DNA of 64,000 nucleotides from Amycolatopsis pretoriensis (GTDB lineage Bacteria > Actinomycetota > Actinomycetes > Mycobacteriales > Pseudonocardiaceae), in the NCBI RefSeq assembly GCF_900107925.1, contig NZ_FNUJ01000003.1, positions 434,001 through 498,000 on the forward strand, given 5' to 3'. The translations under genes were made by a program, and so were the position numbers. This document shows positions 15,577 through 23,591 of this stretch, in pieces; the first letter of the stretch is position 1, and each line of letters starts with the position of its first letter. The notes below the pieces were generated by a model that had not been told where the DNA came from, did not search any database, and saw nothing but the letters and a program-made list of their open reading frames with translations.

Positions 15577-17135
15577 GCGAGATGAACGGCGCCCAGTCCC
15601 TGATCCGCACGCTGGTCGACGCCGGCGTCGAGGTGTGCTTCGCGAACCCCGGCACGTCGGAGATGCACTTCGTCGCCGCACTCGACACCGTTCCGGAGAT
15701 GCGCGGCGTGCTCGCGCTGTTCGAAGGCGTCGTCACCGGAGCTGCCGACGGGTACGCGCGCATCGCGGACAAGCCCGCCGCGACGCTGCTGCACCTCGGT
15801 CCCGGCCTGGGCAACGGCCTGGCGAACCTGCACAACGCGCGTCGCGCGCACACGCCGATCGTGAACGTCGTCGGCGACCACGCGACTTACCACAAGCAGT
15901 ACGACGCGCCGCTGGAGTCGGACATCGAGGCCCTCGCCGGCTCGCTGGAAGGCTGGGTGCGCCGCTCCGAGCACACGAAGGACGTCGGAGCGGACGCCGC
16001 CGCCGCGGTCGCCGCGTCGCAGGACGCTCCCGGCCGCGTCGCCACGCTGATCCTGCCCGCGGACGCTTCGTGGGGTGACGGCGGCGAGACGTGCGCGCCC
16101 GTTCCGCCGCGCGTGCCGCAGGCCGTCGACGCCACTACCGTCAAGGACGTAGCCGCCGTGTTCGGCGCCGGCGAGCCGGTGGCGCTGCTCATCGGCGGCG
16201 GCGCGTGCCGCGAAGAGGGCTTGCGCGCGGCCAGCCGGATCGCCACCGCGACCGGCGCGAAGGTGTTCGTCGAGACGTTCCCGGCCCGCTTGGAGCGCGG
16301 CGCGGGTCTACCGGTGATAGAGAGGCTCGGCTACCTCGCGGAGCAGGTCACCTACCAGCTCGACGGGATCAAACACGTCGTCATCGCGGGCACGAAGGCG
16401 CCGGTGTCGTTCTTCGCCTACCCGGGCAAGCCGAGCGACCTTACGCCGGAAGGTGGGCAGGTGCACACGCTTGCGTCGGTCGGCCAGGACGTCACGCGCG
16501 CGCTGAACGACGTCGCCGACCTCGTCGCCGCGGACACCGAACCGGTGCTGGCGCCGGCATCCCGGCCCGCGCTGCCGAGTGGTCCGCTGACCCCGCAGAA
16601 CTGGGTCGACGTCATCGGCGCGCTGCTGCCGGAGAACGCGATCATCGCCGACGAGGCCAACACGTCCGGCCTGATGCTGCCGACGGCGACGGCCGGCGCG
16701 CCGCGGCACGACGTCCTCACGCTGACCGGCGGCGCGATCGGCTACGGCATGCCGGTCGCGACCGGGGCGGCCATCGCCGCGCCGGACCGGCCGGTGCTGA
16801 ACCTGCAGTCCGACGGCAGCGCGCTATACACCGTATCGGCGCTGTGGACGCAGGCGCGCGAGAACCTGAACGTGACGACGGTGCTGCTCAACAACCGCGC
16901 GTACGCGATCCTGCGGCTGGAGCTGCAGCGCGTCGGCGCGGCGTCGGGCGGCCCGAAGGCGAACGACCTGCTCGACCTCTCGCGGCCGGACATGGACTTC
17001 GTCAAGATCGCGGAGGGCATGGGCGTGCCGGCGACGCGGGCGACCACGGCCGAGGAGCTGGCCGAGCAGCTGCAGCGGGCCTTCGCCGAACCGGGTCCGC
17101 ACCTCATCGACGCCGTGGTGCCGCCTCTGCTCTGA
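15573..17135 (+). CDS. ThDP-dependent acetolactate synthase/benzoylformate decarboxylase-like enzyme
   Basis: A 520-residue thiamine-diphosphate enzyme. The N-terminal Pyr domain has FEGVVTGAADGYARI with the activating Glu and the LHLGPGLGNGLANLHNARRA segment typical of the benzoylformate-decarboxylase branch. A central domain follows, and the C-terminal PP domain holds the ThDP motif, here QSDGSALYT...LLNN with SDG instead of the common GDG. It would decarboxylate or carboligate a 2-keto acid. Translational coupling to the FAD oxidase argues that the oxidase supplies that keto acid. Annotation as acetolactate synthase would be generic; the substrate is unknown. Confidence 0.85.
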   Translation: MSEMNGAQSLIRTLVDAGVEVCFANPGTSEMHFVAALDTVPEMRGVLALFEGVVTGAADGYARIADKPAATLLHLGPGLGNGLANLHNARRAHTPIVNVVGDHATYHKQYDAPLESDIEALAGSLEGWVRRSEHTKDVGADAAAAVAASQDAPGRVATLILPADASWGDGGETCAPVPPRVPQAVDATTVKDVAAVFGAGEPVALLIGGGACREEGLRAASRIATATGAKVFVETFPARLERGAGLPVIERLGYLAEQVTYQLDGIKHVVIAGTKAPVSFFAYPGKPSDLTPEGGQVHTLASVGQDVTRALNDVADLVAADTEPVLAPASRPALPSGPLTPQNWVDVIGALLPENAIIADEANTSGLMLPTATAGAPRHDVLTLTGGAIGYGMPVATGAAIAAPDRPVLNLQSDGSALYTVSALWTQARENLNVTTVLLNNRAYAILRLELQRVGAASGGPKANDLLDLSRPDMDFVKIAEGMGVPATRATTAEELAEQLQRAFAEPGPHLIDAVVPPLL

Positions 17136-17141
17136 ACCGGA

Positions 17142-17149
17142 CTATTCTC
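17142..17149 (+). promoter_or_regulatory. Conserved -10-like box, methyltransferase copy 1
   Basis: The box CTATTCTC, followed by a similar C/G/A-rich stretch, lies 30 bp before the start codon. The same box at nearly the same spacing precedes copies 2 and 3, so it was probably duplicated with the genes and serves as the -10 of each. Confidence 0.5.
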
Positions 17150-17179
17150 CCGGGCACACCTAGAGCCCGGGAGCGGCGG

Positions 17180-17980
17180 ATGAGCGAAGACGAACACGCG
17201 AAGCGGGGCATCGACCTCGAGCGGCCGAACGCGGCGCGCGTGTACGACTACATGATCGGCGGCCAGCTCAACTACGCCGTCGACCGGATGTTCGCCGACC
17301 AGATCCGGAGCGTGCTGCCGAACGCGCAGCACATGGCGCTGACCAACCGGGCGTGGCTGCGCCGCGCGGCGCGGTTCGCGGCGGAGCAGGGCGTCCGGCA
17401 GTTCCTCGACATCGGCTCCGGCATGCCGACCGTCGGGCACGTGCACGAAGTCGTCCAAGCGATCGACCCGGCCGCGCGGGTGGTCTACGTCGACAACGAG
17501 CCGATCGCGGTCGCGCACAGCGAGATCGTCCTGGAGGGCAACGACAACGCGGCGATGGTCCAGGCCGACGCCGAGTACCCGGACGAAGTGCTGGACCACC
17601 CCACCACCGAGGCGCTGCTGGACTTCAGCGAGCCGGTGATGATGATCATGGCGGCGTTCGTGCACTTCATCCCGGACTCGCGAGACCCGGCGGGACTGAT
17701 CGCGACCTACCGCGACGTGCTCGCGCCGGGCAGCTACCTCGCGTTGTCGTCGGGCACGTGGGAGGGGCAAGGCGAAGAGTCGCAGCGCTCGGTGGCGTTG
17801 TACGAGAAGAGCGGTACGCCGTTGACGCTGCGCTCGCCCGACGAACTGCGCGCGCTGGTGAAGGGCTTCGAGATCTTGCCGCCGGGCGTGGTGTTCACGC
17901 CGGAGTGGCGTCCGGACGGGCCGCTCGAAGACCCTCCGGAGCAGTCGGGCGGGCTGGCACTCGTCGCTCGCAAGGAGTAG
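17180..17980 (+). CDS. DUF574-type SAM-dependent methyltransferase, copy 1
   Basis: A 266-residue S-adenosylmethionine methyltransferase of the actinomycete DUF574/Methyltransf_19 family. Features are the N-terminal RPNAARVYDYMIGG stretch, the SAM-binding motif FLDIGSGMPTVGHVHE (from residue 75) and the acidic VVYVDNEP strand. AFVHFIPDSRDP, ALSSGTWEG and a C-terminal LALVARKE complete it. The substrate is unknown for the family. The ATG at 17180 follows GAGCGGCGG. It is the first of three tandem paralogues, each with its own upstream box. Confidence 0.9.
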   Translation: MSEDEHAKRGIDLERPNAARVYDYMIGGQLNYAVDRMFADQIRSVLPNAQHMALTNRAWLRRAARFAAEQGVRQFLDIGSGMPTVGHVHEVVQAIDPAARVVYVDNEPIAVAHSEIVLEGNDNAAMVQADAEYPDEVLDHPTTEALLDFSEPVMMIMAAFVHFIPDSRDPAGLIATYRDVLAPGSYLALSSGTWEGQGEESQRSVALYEKSGTPLTLRSPDELRALVKGFEILPPGVVFTPEWRPDGPLEDPPEQSGGLALVARKE

Positions 17981-17986
17981 CCGGCG

Positions 17987-17994
17987 CTATCCTC
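17987..17994 (+). promoter_or_regulatory. Conserved -10-like box, methyltransferase copy 2
   Basis: CTATCCTC, 28 bp before the TTG start. It matches the copy 1 and copy 3 boxes except for one base. Confidence 0.45.
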
Positions 17995-18022
17995 ACTGTC
18001 GCATCGACGGAGGGGGACGGCG

Positions 18023-18826
18023 TTGACCGACGACCACGCGCCGCGCGGGATCGACTTCGACAAGCCGAACGCGGCGCGCGTGTACGACTACCTGATCGGC
18101 GGCAAGCTCAACTACGCCATCGACCGGATGTTCGCCGAGCAGATCCTGCAAGTGCGCCCGGAGTCCCGGGAGCTGGCCCTGCTGAACCGGCGCTGGCTGC
18201 GCCGGGCGGTGCGGTTCGGCGCCGAGCAGGGCATCCGCCAGTTCCTGGACATCGGCTCCGGCATGCCGACCGTCGGGCACGTGCACGAAGTCGTCCAGGC
18301 GATCGACCCGGCCGCGCGGGTGGTCTACGTCGACAACGAGCCGGTCGCCGTCGCGCACAGCGAAATAGTGCTGAAGGACAACGAGAACGCCGAGATGGTG
18401 CAGGCGGACGCCGAGGTCCCGGAGGATGTCCTCGAGCACGAGACCACCGAGATGCTGCTGGACTTCGACCAGCCGGTCATGCTGATCATGGCCGCGTTCG
18501 TGCACTTCATCCCGGACGAGCGCGACCCGGCCGGCTTGATCGCCGCCTACCGCGACGCGCTCGCGCCGGGCAGCTACCTCGCCTTGTCGTCGGGCACGTT
18601 CGAAGGCCAGGGCGAGGAGGTGCGTCGCGCGGCGGAGATGTACCAGAAGAGCGGCACGCAGGTCGTGGCCCGCTCGAAGGACGAGCTGCGCGCGTTGCTG
18701 GACGGCTTCGAGCTCGTGCCGCCGGGGGTCGTGTTCATTCCGGAGTGGCGGCCGGACGACCCCGGCGACGTCGGTGAGCACCCGGAGCTGGCGAGCCAGC
18801 TCGCACTGGTGGCGCGCAAGAACTGA
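18023..18826 (+). CDS. DUF574-type SAM-dependent methyltransferase, copy 2
   Basis: A 267-residue paralogue of the preceding gene. The motifs are the same: KPNAARVYDYLIGGKLNYA, DIGSGMPTVGHVHE, VVYVDNEPVAVAHSE, AAFVHFIPDERDP and a C-terminal ALVARKN. It starts with TTG at 18023 behind GGAGGGGGA. Differences cluster in residues 40-60 and in the EGQGEEVRRAAEMYQKS segment, the region most likely to contact substrate. The 42-bp gap to copy 1 holds its own box, so it can be transcribed separately. The substrate is unknown. Confidence 0.9.
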   Translation: MTDDHAPRGIDFDKPNAARVYDYLIGGKLNYAIDRMFAEQILQVRPESRELALLNRRWLRRAVRFGAEQGIRQFLDIGSGMPTVGHVHEVVQAIDPAARVVYVDNEPVAVAHSEIVLKDNENAEMVQADAEVPEDVLEHETTEMLLDFDQPVMLIMAAFVHFIPDERDPAGLIAAYRDALAPGSYLALSSGTFEGQGEEVRRAAEMYQKSGTQVVARSKDELRALLDGFELVPPGVVFIPEWRPDDPGDVGEHPELASQLALVARKN

Positions 18827-18842
18827 GGATGTCTCACGTCGG

Positions 18843-18850
18843 CTATTCTC
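18843..18850 (+). promoter_or_regulatory. Conserved -10-like box, methyltransferase copy 3
   Basis: CTATTCTC, identical to the copy 1 box, 28 bp before the ATG of copy 3; the following GCCGTCACACC also resembles the copy 1 leader. Confidence 0.5.
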
Positions 18851-18878
18851 GCCGTCACACCGGACCGTGGAGCGGCGA

Positions 18879-19685
18879 ATGAGTGAAGACGAGTACGCGC
18901 GGCGTGGCATCGACCTCGACAAGCCGAACCCCGCGCGCGTGTACGACTACATCCTCGGCGGCCAGCTCAACTACGCCGTCGACCGGATGTTCGCCGACCA
19001 GGTGCTCGCCGCGCAGCCGAACGCGCGGGAGCGCGCCCGGCTGAACCGGCAGTGGCTGCGCCGCGCCATCCGGTTCGGGCTCGACCACGGGATCCGGCAG
19101 TTCCTGGACATCGGCTCGGGCATGCCGACCGTCGGGCACGTCCACGAGATCGCGCACGCCGTCGACCCGACCGCCCGCGTCGTCTACGTCGACAACGAGC
19201 CGGTCGCCGTCGCGCACAGCGAGATCGTGCTGGAGGACAACGAGAACGCGGTCATGGTGCACGCCGACGCGGAGTTCCCGGACGACGTCCTCGAGCACGA
19301 GACCACCGAGATGATGCTGGACCTGGACCAGCCGGTGATGGTCGTGATGGCGCTGTTCGTGCACTTCATCCCGGACGAGCGCGACCCGGCCCGGCTGATC
19401 GCCGCCTACCGCGACGCGCTCGCGCCCGGCAGTTACCTGGCGATGTCGTCGGCCACCCCCGAGCAGCAGAGCGACGGCACCGCCCGCGCGGTCGCGATGT
19501 ACCAGAAGAGCGCCAACCCGGTGACGCCCCGCACGGCCGACGAGCTGCGCGCGCTCGTGGACGGCTTCGAGATCCTCGACCCGGGTGTCGTGTTCATCCC
19601 GCAGTGGCGGCCGGACGATCCGGCGGACGTGCCGGAGAACCCGGCCGAGTGCGGCGGGCTCGCGCTGGTGGCGCGCAAGAACTAG
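18879..19685 (+). CDS. DUF574-type SAM-dependent methyltransferase, copy 3
   Basis: A 268-residue third tandem paralogue, slightly more diverged: KPNPARVYDYILGGQLNYA, DIGSGMPTVGHVHEIAHAVDP, MVVMALFVHFIPDERDP and AMSSATPEQQSDGTARAVAMYQKS. The ATG at 18879 follows GAGCGGCG, the same leader sequence as copy 1. Copies 1 and 3 share the MSEDE(H/Y)A start and leader, so one probably derives from the other, with copy 2 inserted earlier or diverged at its start. It converges on the MFS gene 12 bp downstream. Confidence 0.9.
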   Translation: MSEDEYARRGIDLDKPNPARVYDYILGGQLNYAVDRMFADQVLAAQPNARERARLNRQWLRRAIRFGLDHGIRQFLDIGSGMPTVGHVHEIAHAVDPTARVVYVDNEPVAVAHSEIVLEDNENAVMVHADAEFPDDVLEHETTEMMLDLDQPVMVVMALFVHFIPDERDPARLIAAYRDALAPGSYLAMSSATPEQQSDGTARAVAMYQKSANPVTPRTADELRALVDGFEILDPGVVFIPQWRPDDPADVPENPAECGGLALVARKN

Positions 19686-19697
19686 ACGGCCCCGAAC

Positions 19698-21113
19698 TCA
19701 GACGGCACCGACCAGTTCGGGCGCCACCTTTGACCTCGGTACCAGTCCCGCGAGCAGCACGCCGGCGAGCGCGGCGCACGCCGCCACGGCGAAGGTCGCC
19801 CGGAAGCCGAACAACGACGGCACCGTCAACCCGCCGACGGTGATCGTCAGCTGGGCCAGCATCGCCGCCATGACCGCGCTCGAAACCGCCGTGCCGACCG
19901 AGCGCATCAGGGAGTTCAGGCCGTTCGCGGACGCCGTTTCGGTGACCGGCACCGAGCCCATGATCAGCGCGGGCATCGCGGCGTAGGCGATGCCCACGCC
20001 GGCGCCGATGATCACCGACGCCGTGATCAGCTCGACGGCGTTGTCCATCAGCGCGATCGCGAACACGTACCCGAGCGAGATCACCAGCGCGCCGGTCATC
20101 AGCGTCGGGCGCGGGCCGAAGCGGGCGATGAGCCGGGCCGACACCGGCGACAGCAGCATCATCACCAGGCCGTTCGGGGCGAGGGTCAGGCCGGATTGGA
20201 CCATCGTCTGGCCCAGCCCGTAGCCGGTCGACGCGGACGCCTGCAGCAGTTGCGGGAACGACAGCGCCATGGCGTACATCGAGAACCCGACCATGATCGA
20301 CGCCAGGTTCGTGAACAGCACCGGCCGCCGCGCGGACACGCGCAGGTCGACGAGCGGGTCGCGCCGGCGCAGCTGGTAGGCGGCCCAGGCGAGCAGGACG
20401 ACGACGGCCGCCGCGGCGAACCCGAGCGTCGGCGTGCTGGTCCAGCCCCACGTGGCGCCCTTGACGACCGGCAGCAGCAGGCAGACGAGGCCGGCGGCCA
20501 GCCCGAACGCGCCGAAGTAGTCGAACGGCGCGGGCGTGCGCAGCGGCGACTCCGGCACGAACCGGACGATCAGCAGCGCGAAGAAGAGCCCGAGCCCGGC
20601 GGCCATCCAGAACAGCACGTGCCAGTCGGCGTTCTCCGCGACGATCGCCGCGACCGGCAGCCCGATCGCGCCGCCCACGCCGAGCGTCGCGCTCATCAGC
20701 GAGATCGCGCCGCCGACGCGTTCGGCCGGGAGCTCGTCGCGCATGATGCTGATGCCGAGCGGGATGACGCCCATCGCGCAGCCCTGCAGCCCGCGCCCGA
20801 GGATCTGGAACGCGAGCGCGCCCGTCGTCGCGGACACCACCGAGCCGGCGATGAGCAGCGCGAGGCTGACGAGGATCATCCGGCGCTTGCCGTAGAGGTC
20901 GCCGAGGCGCCCGCTGACCGGCGTGATGACGGACGCGGCCAGCAGCGTCACGGTGACGACCCACGACGCGTCGGCCGCCGAAGCGTTCAGCAGCCGCGGG
21001 AACACCGGGATGAGCGGCACGACCAGCGTCTGCATGAACGACGCGACCAGCCCGCACGACGCGAGCACGACGACGATCGCGCGGCCGGACCGTCCGGTCT
21101 CGGACACCAGCAC
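19698..21113 (-). CDS. MFS drug/metabolite exporter (DHA2, EmrB/QacA type)
   Basis: A 471-residue major facilitator transporter with about 14 hydrophobic segments, which places it in the DHA2 proton-antiport class. The antiporter signature LGRGLQGCAMGVIPLGISIM lies near residue 110 and the cytoplasmic loop GRLGDLYGKRRM near residue 70. It exports hydrophobic drugs or metabolites across the cytoplasmic membrane. The start is GTG 21113. No regulator gene is adjacent, but a phased direct repeat TCATGCA lies 25-40 bp upstream and may be its control site. The substrate is unknown. Confidence 0.9.
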   Translation of the reverse strand: MLVSETGRSGRAIVVVLASCGLVASFMQTLVVPLIPVFPRLLNASAADASWVVTVTLLAASVITPVSGRLGDLYGKRRMILVSLALLIAGSVVSATTGALAFQILGRGLQGCAMGVIPLGISIMRDELPAERVGGAISLMSATLGVGGAIGLPVAAIVAENADWHVLFWMAAGLGLFFALLIVRFVPESPLRTPAPFDYFGAFGLAAGLVCLLLPVVKGATWGWTSTPTLGFAAAAVVVLLAWAAYQLRRRDPLVDLRVSARRPVLFTNLASIMVGFSMYAMALSFPQLLQASASTGYGLGQTMVQSGLTLAPNGLVMMLLSPVSARLIARFGPRPTLMTGALVISLGYVFAIALMDNAVELITASVIIGAGVGIAYAAMPALIMGSVPVTETASANGLNSLMRSVGTAVSSAVMAAMLAQLTITVGGLTVPSLFGFRATFAVAACAALAGVLLAGLVPRSKVAPELVGAV

Positions 21114-21138
21114 ACCCCCGGTGTGTAATTAGTACGCA

Positions 21139-21155
21139 TCATGCAACTTCATGCA
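21139..21155. promoter_or_regulatory. Phased direct repeat upstream of the MFS exporter
   Basis: TCATGCA occurs at 21139-21145 and 21149-21155, exactly 10 bp apart (one helical turn), in an AT-richer patch before the exporter start. It is a candidate regulator site. Confidence 0.45.
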
Positions 21156-21198
21156 CTGTACCCACCGGGTGGCTGGTTTCGGTCCGATTGGTGATTCG

Positions 21199-21657
21199 TC
21201 ACAGCCAGGTGCGGACACCTCCGTGGCCGGAGCAGGTGCCGGAGCGGTGCTGGCTGTAGCTGTAGGTGCCGTCCTTGCAGAGCGCCGTGGCGCCGGCGGG
21301 GTTGTCGCTGGGGCGGTGGACGCAGTTGCCTTCGGAGTTCCGGTAGTAGTCGGCACCGCACTCGGCCGGCTTCGGCGCGGCCTGCGTGGTGGTCTTCGGC
21401 GCTGCCTTGGGCTTGGCCACGGTCGTCTTCGGCGCGACGGCCTGCGCCTGCGTCGGCACGGTCGTGACCACCGGCGCTTCGGACGTGGCGGTGGGCGTGT
21501 CCGTCGTACTCGGAACGGTGGCCGTCGGCGATGTGTACGAAGTCGCCGGTGCGTCCAGAACACCGACCCCACCCGGATCCTTCGCCGGCACCGAACCGAC
21601 ACCGCAGCCCGCGACCAGCAGGCCGGCGGCCAGGATCCACCCCAGTTTCTTTCCCAC
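21199..21657 (-). CDS. DUF3761-containing lipoprotein
   Basis: A 152-residue secreted lipoprotein. The signal peptide ends in the lipobox LLVAGC, followed by a long Thr/Pro/Ala linker (about residues 35-95). The C-terminal domain carries [25 protein letters not shown] and TCSGHGGV, the hallmark of DUF3761, with four Cys likely forming disulphides. It would be anchored outside the membrane with the domain projected by the linker. The GTG at 21657 has AAGGAG upstream. The function is unknown. Confidence 0.82.
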   Translation of the reverse strand: MGKKLGWILAAGLLVAGCGVGSVPAKDPGGVGVLDAPATSYTSPTATVPSTTDTPTATSEAPVVTTVPTQAQAVAPKTTVAKPKAAPKTTTQAAPKPAECGADYYRNSEGNCVHRPSDNPAGATALCKDGTYSYSQHRSGTCSGHGGVRTWL

Positions 21658-21737
21658 GACGACTCCTTAGCAACACGAACCAATGCCGCCGTAGTCGCTG
21701 CGCCGGAAGTGTTTGTTACGGCGCCTAGACTCGCCGC

Positions 21738-22805
21738 ATGGCCTGGTTGCGGCGTTGGGCTCCCGAACTGGCGGTCACCGTCGCGGTGCTGGTCGGTTCG
21801 CTGTTCGCCGTCCTGAACGACGGCGCCAAGCCCGCGAACCACGCCGCCGTCGGCTGGGTGCTCACCGTTCTCGGCTGCGCGGCCGTTTTCTTACGGCGTA
21901 AGTACCCGTTGACGGTCGCGGGGTTAACGCTCGTTTGCTGCGGCCTCTACTACCCGCTCACCGATCCCGACGGGCTCGTCCTGCTCGCCTTCGCGTACGC
22001 GCTCTACAACGCGGCCGCGGCGGGACGGATCCGCGGAGCCGCGCTGCTCGTCGTCGCCGCGATGGCCGGCGTCGCCGTCGGCGAGGTCAGCTCGCGGACC
22101 GGGCGGCACGTCGACAACTTCGCGTTCTTCCTGATGACGGGCTGGTTCGTCGCACTCGTCGCCGGCGGTGCCGTCGCGCACTACCGCGCCGAAGCCGAGC
22201 GCACCAAGGAGGCCGAAGCCCGCGCCCGCGCCACGGACGAGCGGCTGCGCATCGCGCGCGAACTGCACGACGCCCTCGGGCACCATCTATCACTGATCAA
22301 CGTCCAGGCGGGTGCCGCGCTGCACCGGCGTGATCCCGCGCAGGCCGAAGAGGCGCTCGGCACCATCAAGGACGCCAGCAAGACCGCACTCCAGGAGTTG
22401 CGTGCGACGCTCGGCATGCTCCGCCAGGCCGACCAGCCGAGCCTGTCCCGCGTCGCCGAACTGGCCGAGTCGGTCGGCGCGTCCGGGCTGACCGTCCGGA
22501 CCGAGATCGACGGCGACGCCCGCGACCTGCCGCCGGACGTCGAGCACGCCGCTTTCCGCGTGGTGCAGGAAGCGCTGACGAACGTCGCGAAGCACGCCGG
22601 CGCGAAGACCGTCGTCGTCCGGCTCGGGTACGGCACCGACGCGCTGTCCGTGCAGGTCGACGACGACGGCCGCGGCGGCGACGCCCCACCGGGCGCCGGG
22701 ATCCGCGGCATGGCCGAACGCGCGCGGGCGCTCGGCGGCGAGCTGACCGCGGCGCCGCGCGAAGGCGGCGGTTACCGGGTGCGCGCCCGGTTGCCGGTGC
22801 GATGA
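21738..22805 (+). CDS. Sensor histidine kinase (HisKA_3 type)
   Basis: A 355-residue membrane sensor kinase. Four or five hydrophobic helices occupy residues 8-150; the cytoplasmic part has the HisKA_3 dimerisation motif RIARELHDALGHHLSLI with phospho-acceptor His177. The HATPase domain follows (VVQEALTNVAKHA, DDDGRGG, GAGIRGMAERARALGG). It lacks an extracellular sensor domain, so it probably senses a membrane signal. The response regulator starts 7 bp downstream and is its partner. The MMPL gene after it is a likely target. Confidence 0.92.
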   Translation: MAWLRRWAPELAVTVAVLVGSLFAVLNDGAKPANHAAVGWVLTVLGCAAVFLRRKYPLTVAGLTLVCCGLYYPLTDPDGLVLLAFAYALYNAAAAGRIRGAALLVVAAMAGVAVGEVSSRTGRHVDNFAFFLMTGWFVALVAGGAVAHYRAEAERTKEAEARARATDERLRIARELHDALGHHLSLINVQAGAALHRRDPAQAEEALGTIKDASKTALQELRATLGMLRQADQPSLSRVAELAESVGASGLTVRTEIDGDARDLPPDVEHAAFRVVQEALTNVAKHAGAKTVVVRLGYGTDALSVQVDDDGRGGDAPPGAGIRGMAERARALGGELTAAPREGGGYRVRARLPVR

Positions 22806-22812
22806 TGGGCCG

Positions 22813-23478
22813 ATGATCCGGGTCCTGCTCGTCGACGACCAGCGGCTGGTCCGCGCCGGCTTCCGGTCCATTTTGGACGGTGAGGACGACATCGACGTCG
22901 TCGCCGAGGCCGCCGACGGCCGCGAAGCCCTGCAGGCCGCGCACGACCACCGCCCGGACGTCGTGCTGATGGACATCCGCATGCCGGTGCTCGACGGCCT
23001 CGCCGCGACGAAGCACCTCCTCGAAGACCCCGCCGTACACAGTAAGGTCGTCATTCTTACAACGTTCGACCTGGATGAGGACGTCTACGGCGCGCTGCGC
23101 GCGGGTGCGAGCGGGTTCCTGGTCAAGGACACCGAGCCCGAAGAGCTGATCCACGCCGTGCGCGTGGTCGCCCGCGGCGACGCGCTGCTGGCCCCGTCGA
23201 TCACCCGGCGGCTGATCTCGGAGTTCGCCGCGCGCGTCACGCGCCCGGCCCCCGCCCCCGCACTCGACCGGCTCACCGACCGCGAACGCGAGGTCCTCTC
23301 GCTGGTCGCGGCCGGCCTGTCGAACGACGAAATCGCACGCGAACTGACGCTCAGCCCGGCGACGGCGAAGACGCACGTCAGCCGCATCATGACGAAGACC
23401 GGCATGCGCGACCGCGCGCAGCTCGTCGTCCTCGCGTACGAGTCCGGCGCGGTGACGCCGAGGTGGCTCACCCCCTAG
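22813..23478 (+). CDS. LuxR-family response regulator
   Basis: A 221-residue NarL/LuxR-type regulator. The receiver domain (residues 1-120) has the acidic pair in LVDDQRLVRAGF and phospho-acceptor Asp54 in VVLMDIRMPVLDG. The C-terminal helix-turn-helix (about 150-215) reads LTDREREVLSLVAAGLSNDEI and ATAKTHVSRIMTK. It lies directly behind its kinase. A palindromic hairpin (23479-23500) and the MMPL transporter follow on the same strand, so regulation of that exporter is the likely purpose. Confidence 0.93.
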   Translation: MIRVLLVDDQRLVRAGFRSILDGEDDIDVVAEAADGREALQAAHDHRPDVVLMDIRMPVLDGLAATKHLLEDPAVHSKVVILTTFDLDEDVYGALRAGASGFLVKDTEPEELIHAVRVVARGDALLAPSITRRLISEFAARVTRPAPAPALDRLTDREREVLSLVAAGLSNDEIARELTLSPATAKTHVSRIMTKTGMRDRAQLVVLAYESGAVTPRWLTP

Positions 23479-23500
23479 CCGTACTCCCGCGGGGGTACGG
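23479..23500 (+). terminator. Hairpin after the response regulator
   Basis: CCGTACTCCCG/CGGGGGTACGG is a near-perfect 22-bp dyad starting right after the stop codon, without a T-tract. It may attenuate read-through into the MMPL gene, or be an operator. A second small hairpin CTGCGC-GAC-GCGCAG lies at 23547-23561. Confidence 0.4.
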
Positions 23501-23591
23501 GAAACGCCTTAAGGGACACCGCCGGGAGCACGGCAAGTGTCCTCCGCTGCGCGACGCGCAGTAGTGCCCTCGCGGCGAATCCTTGTCCACC

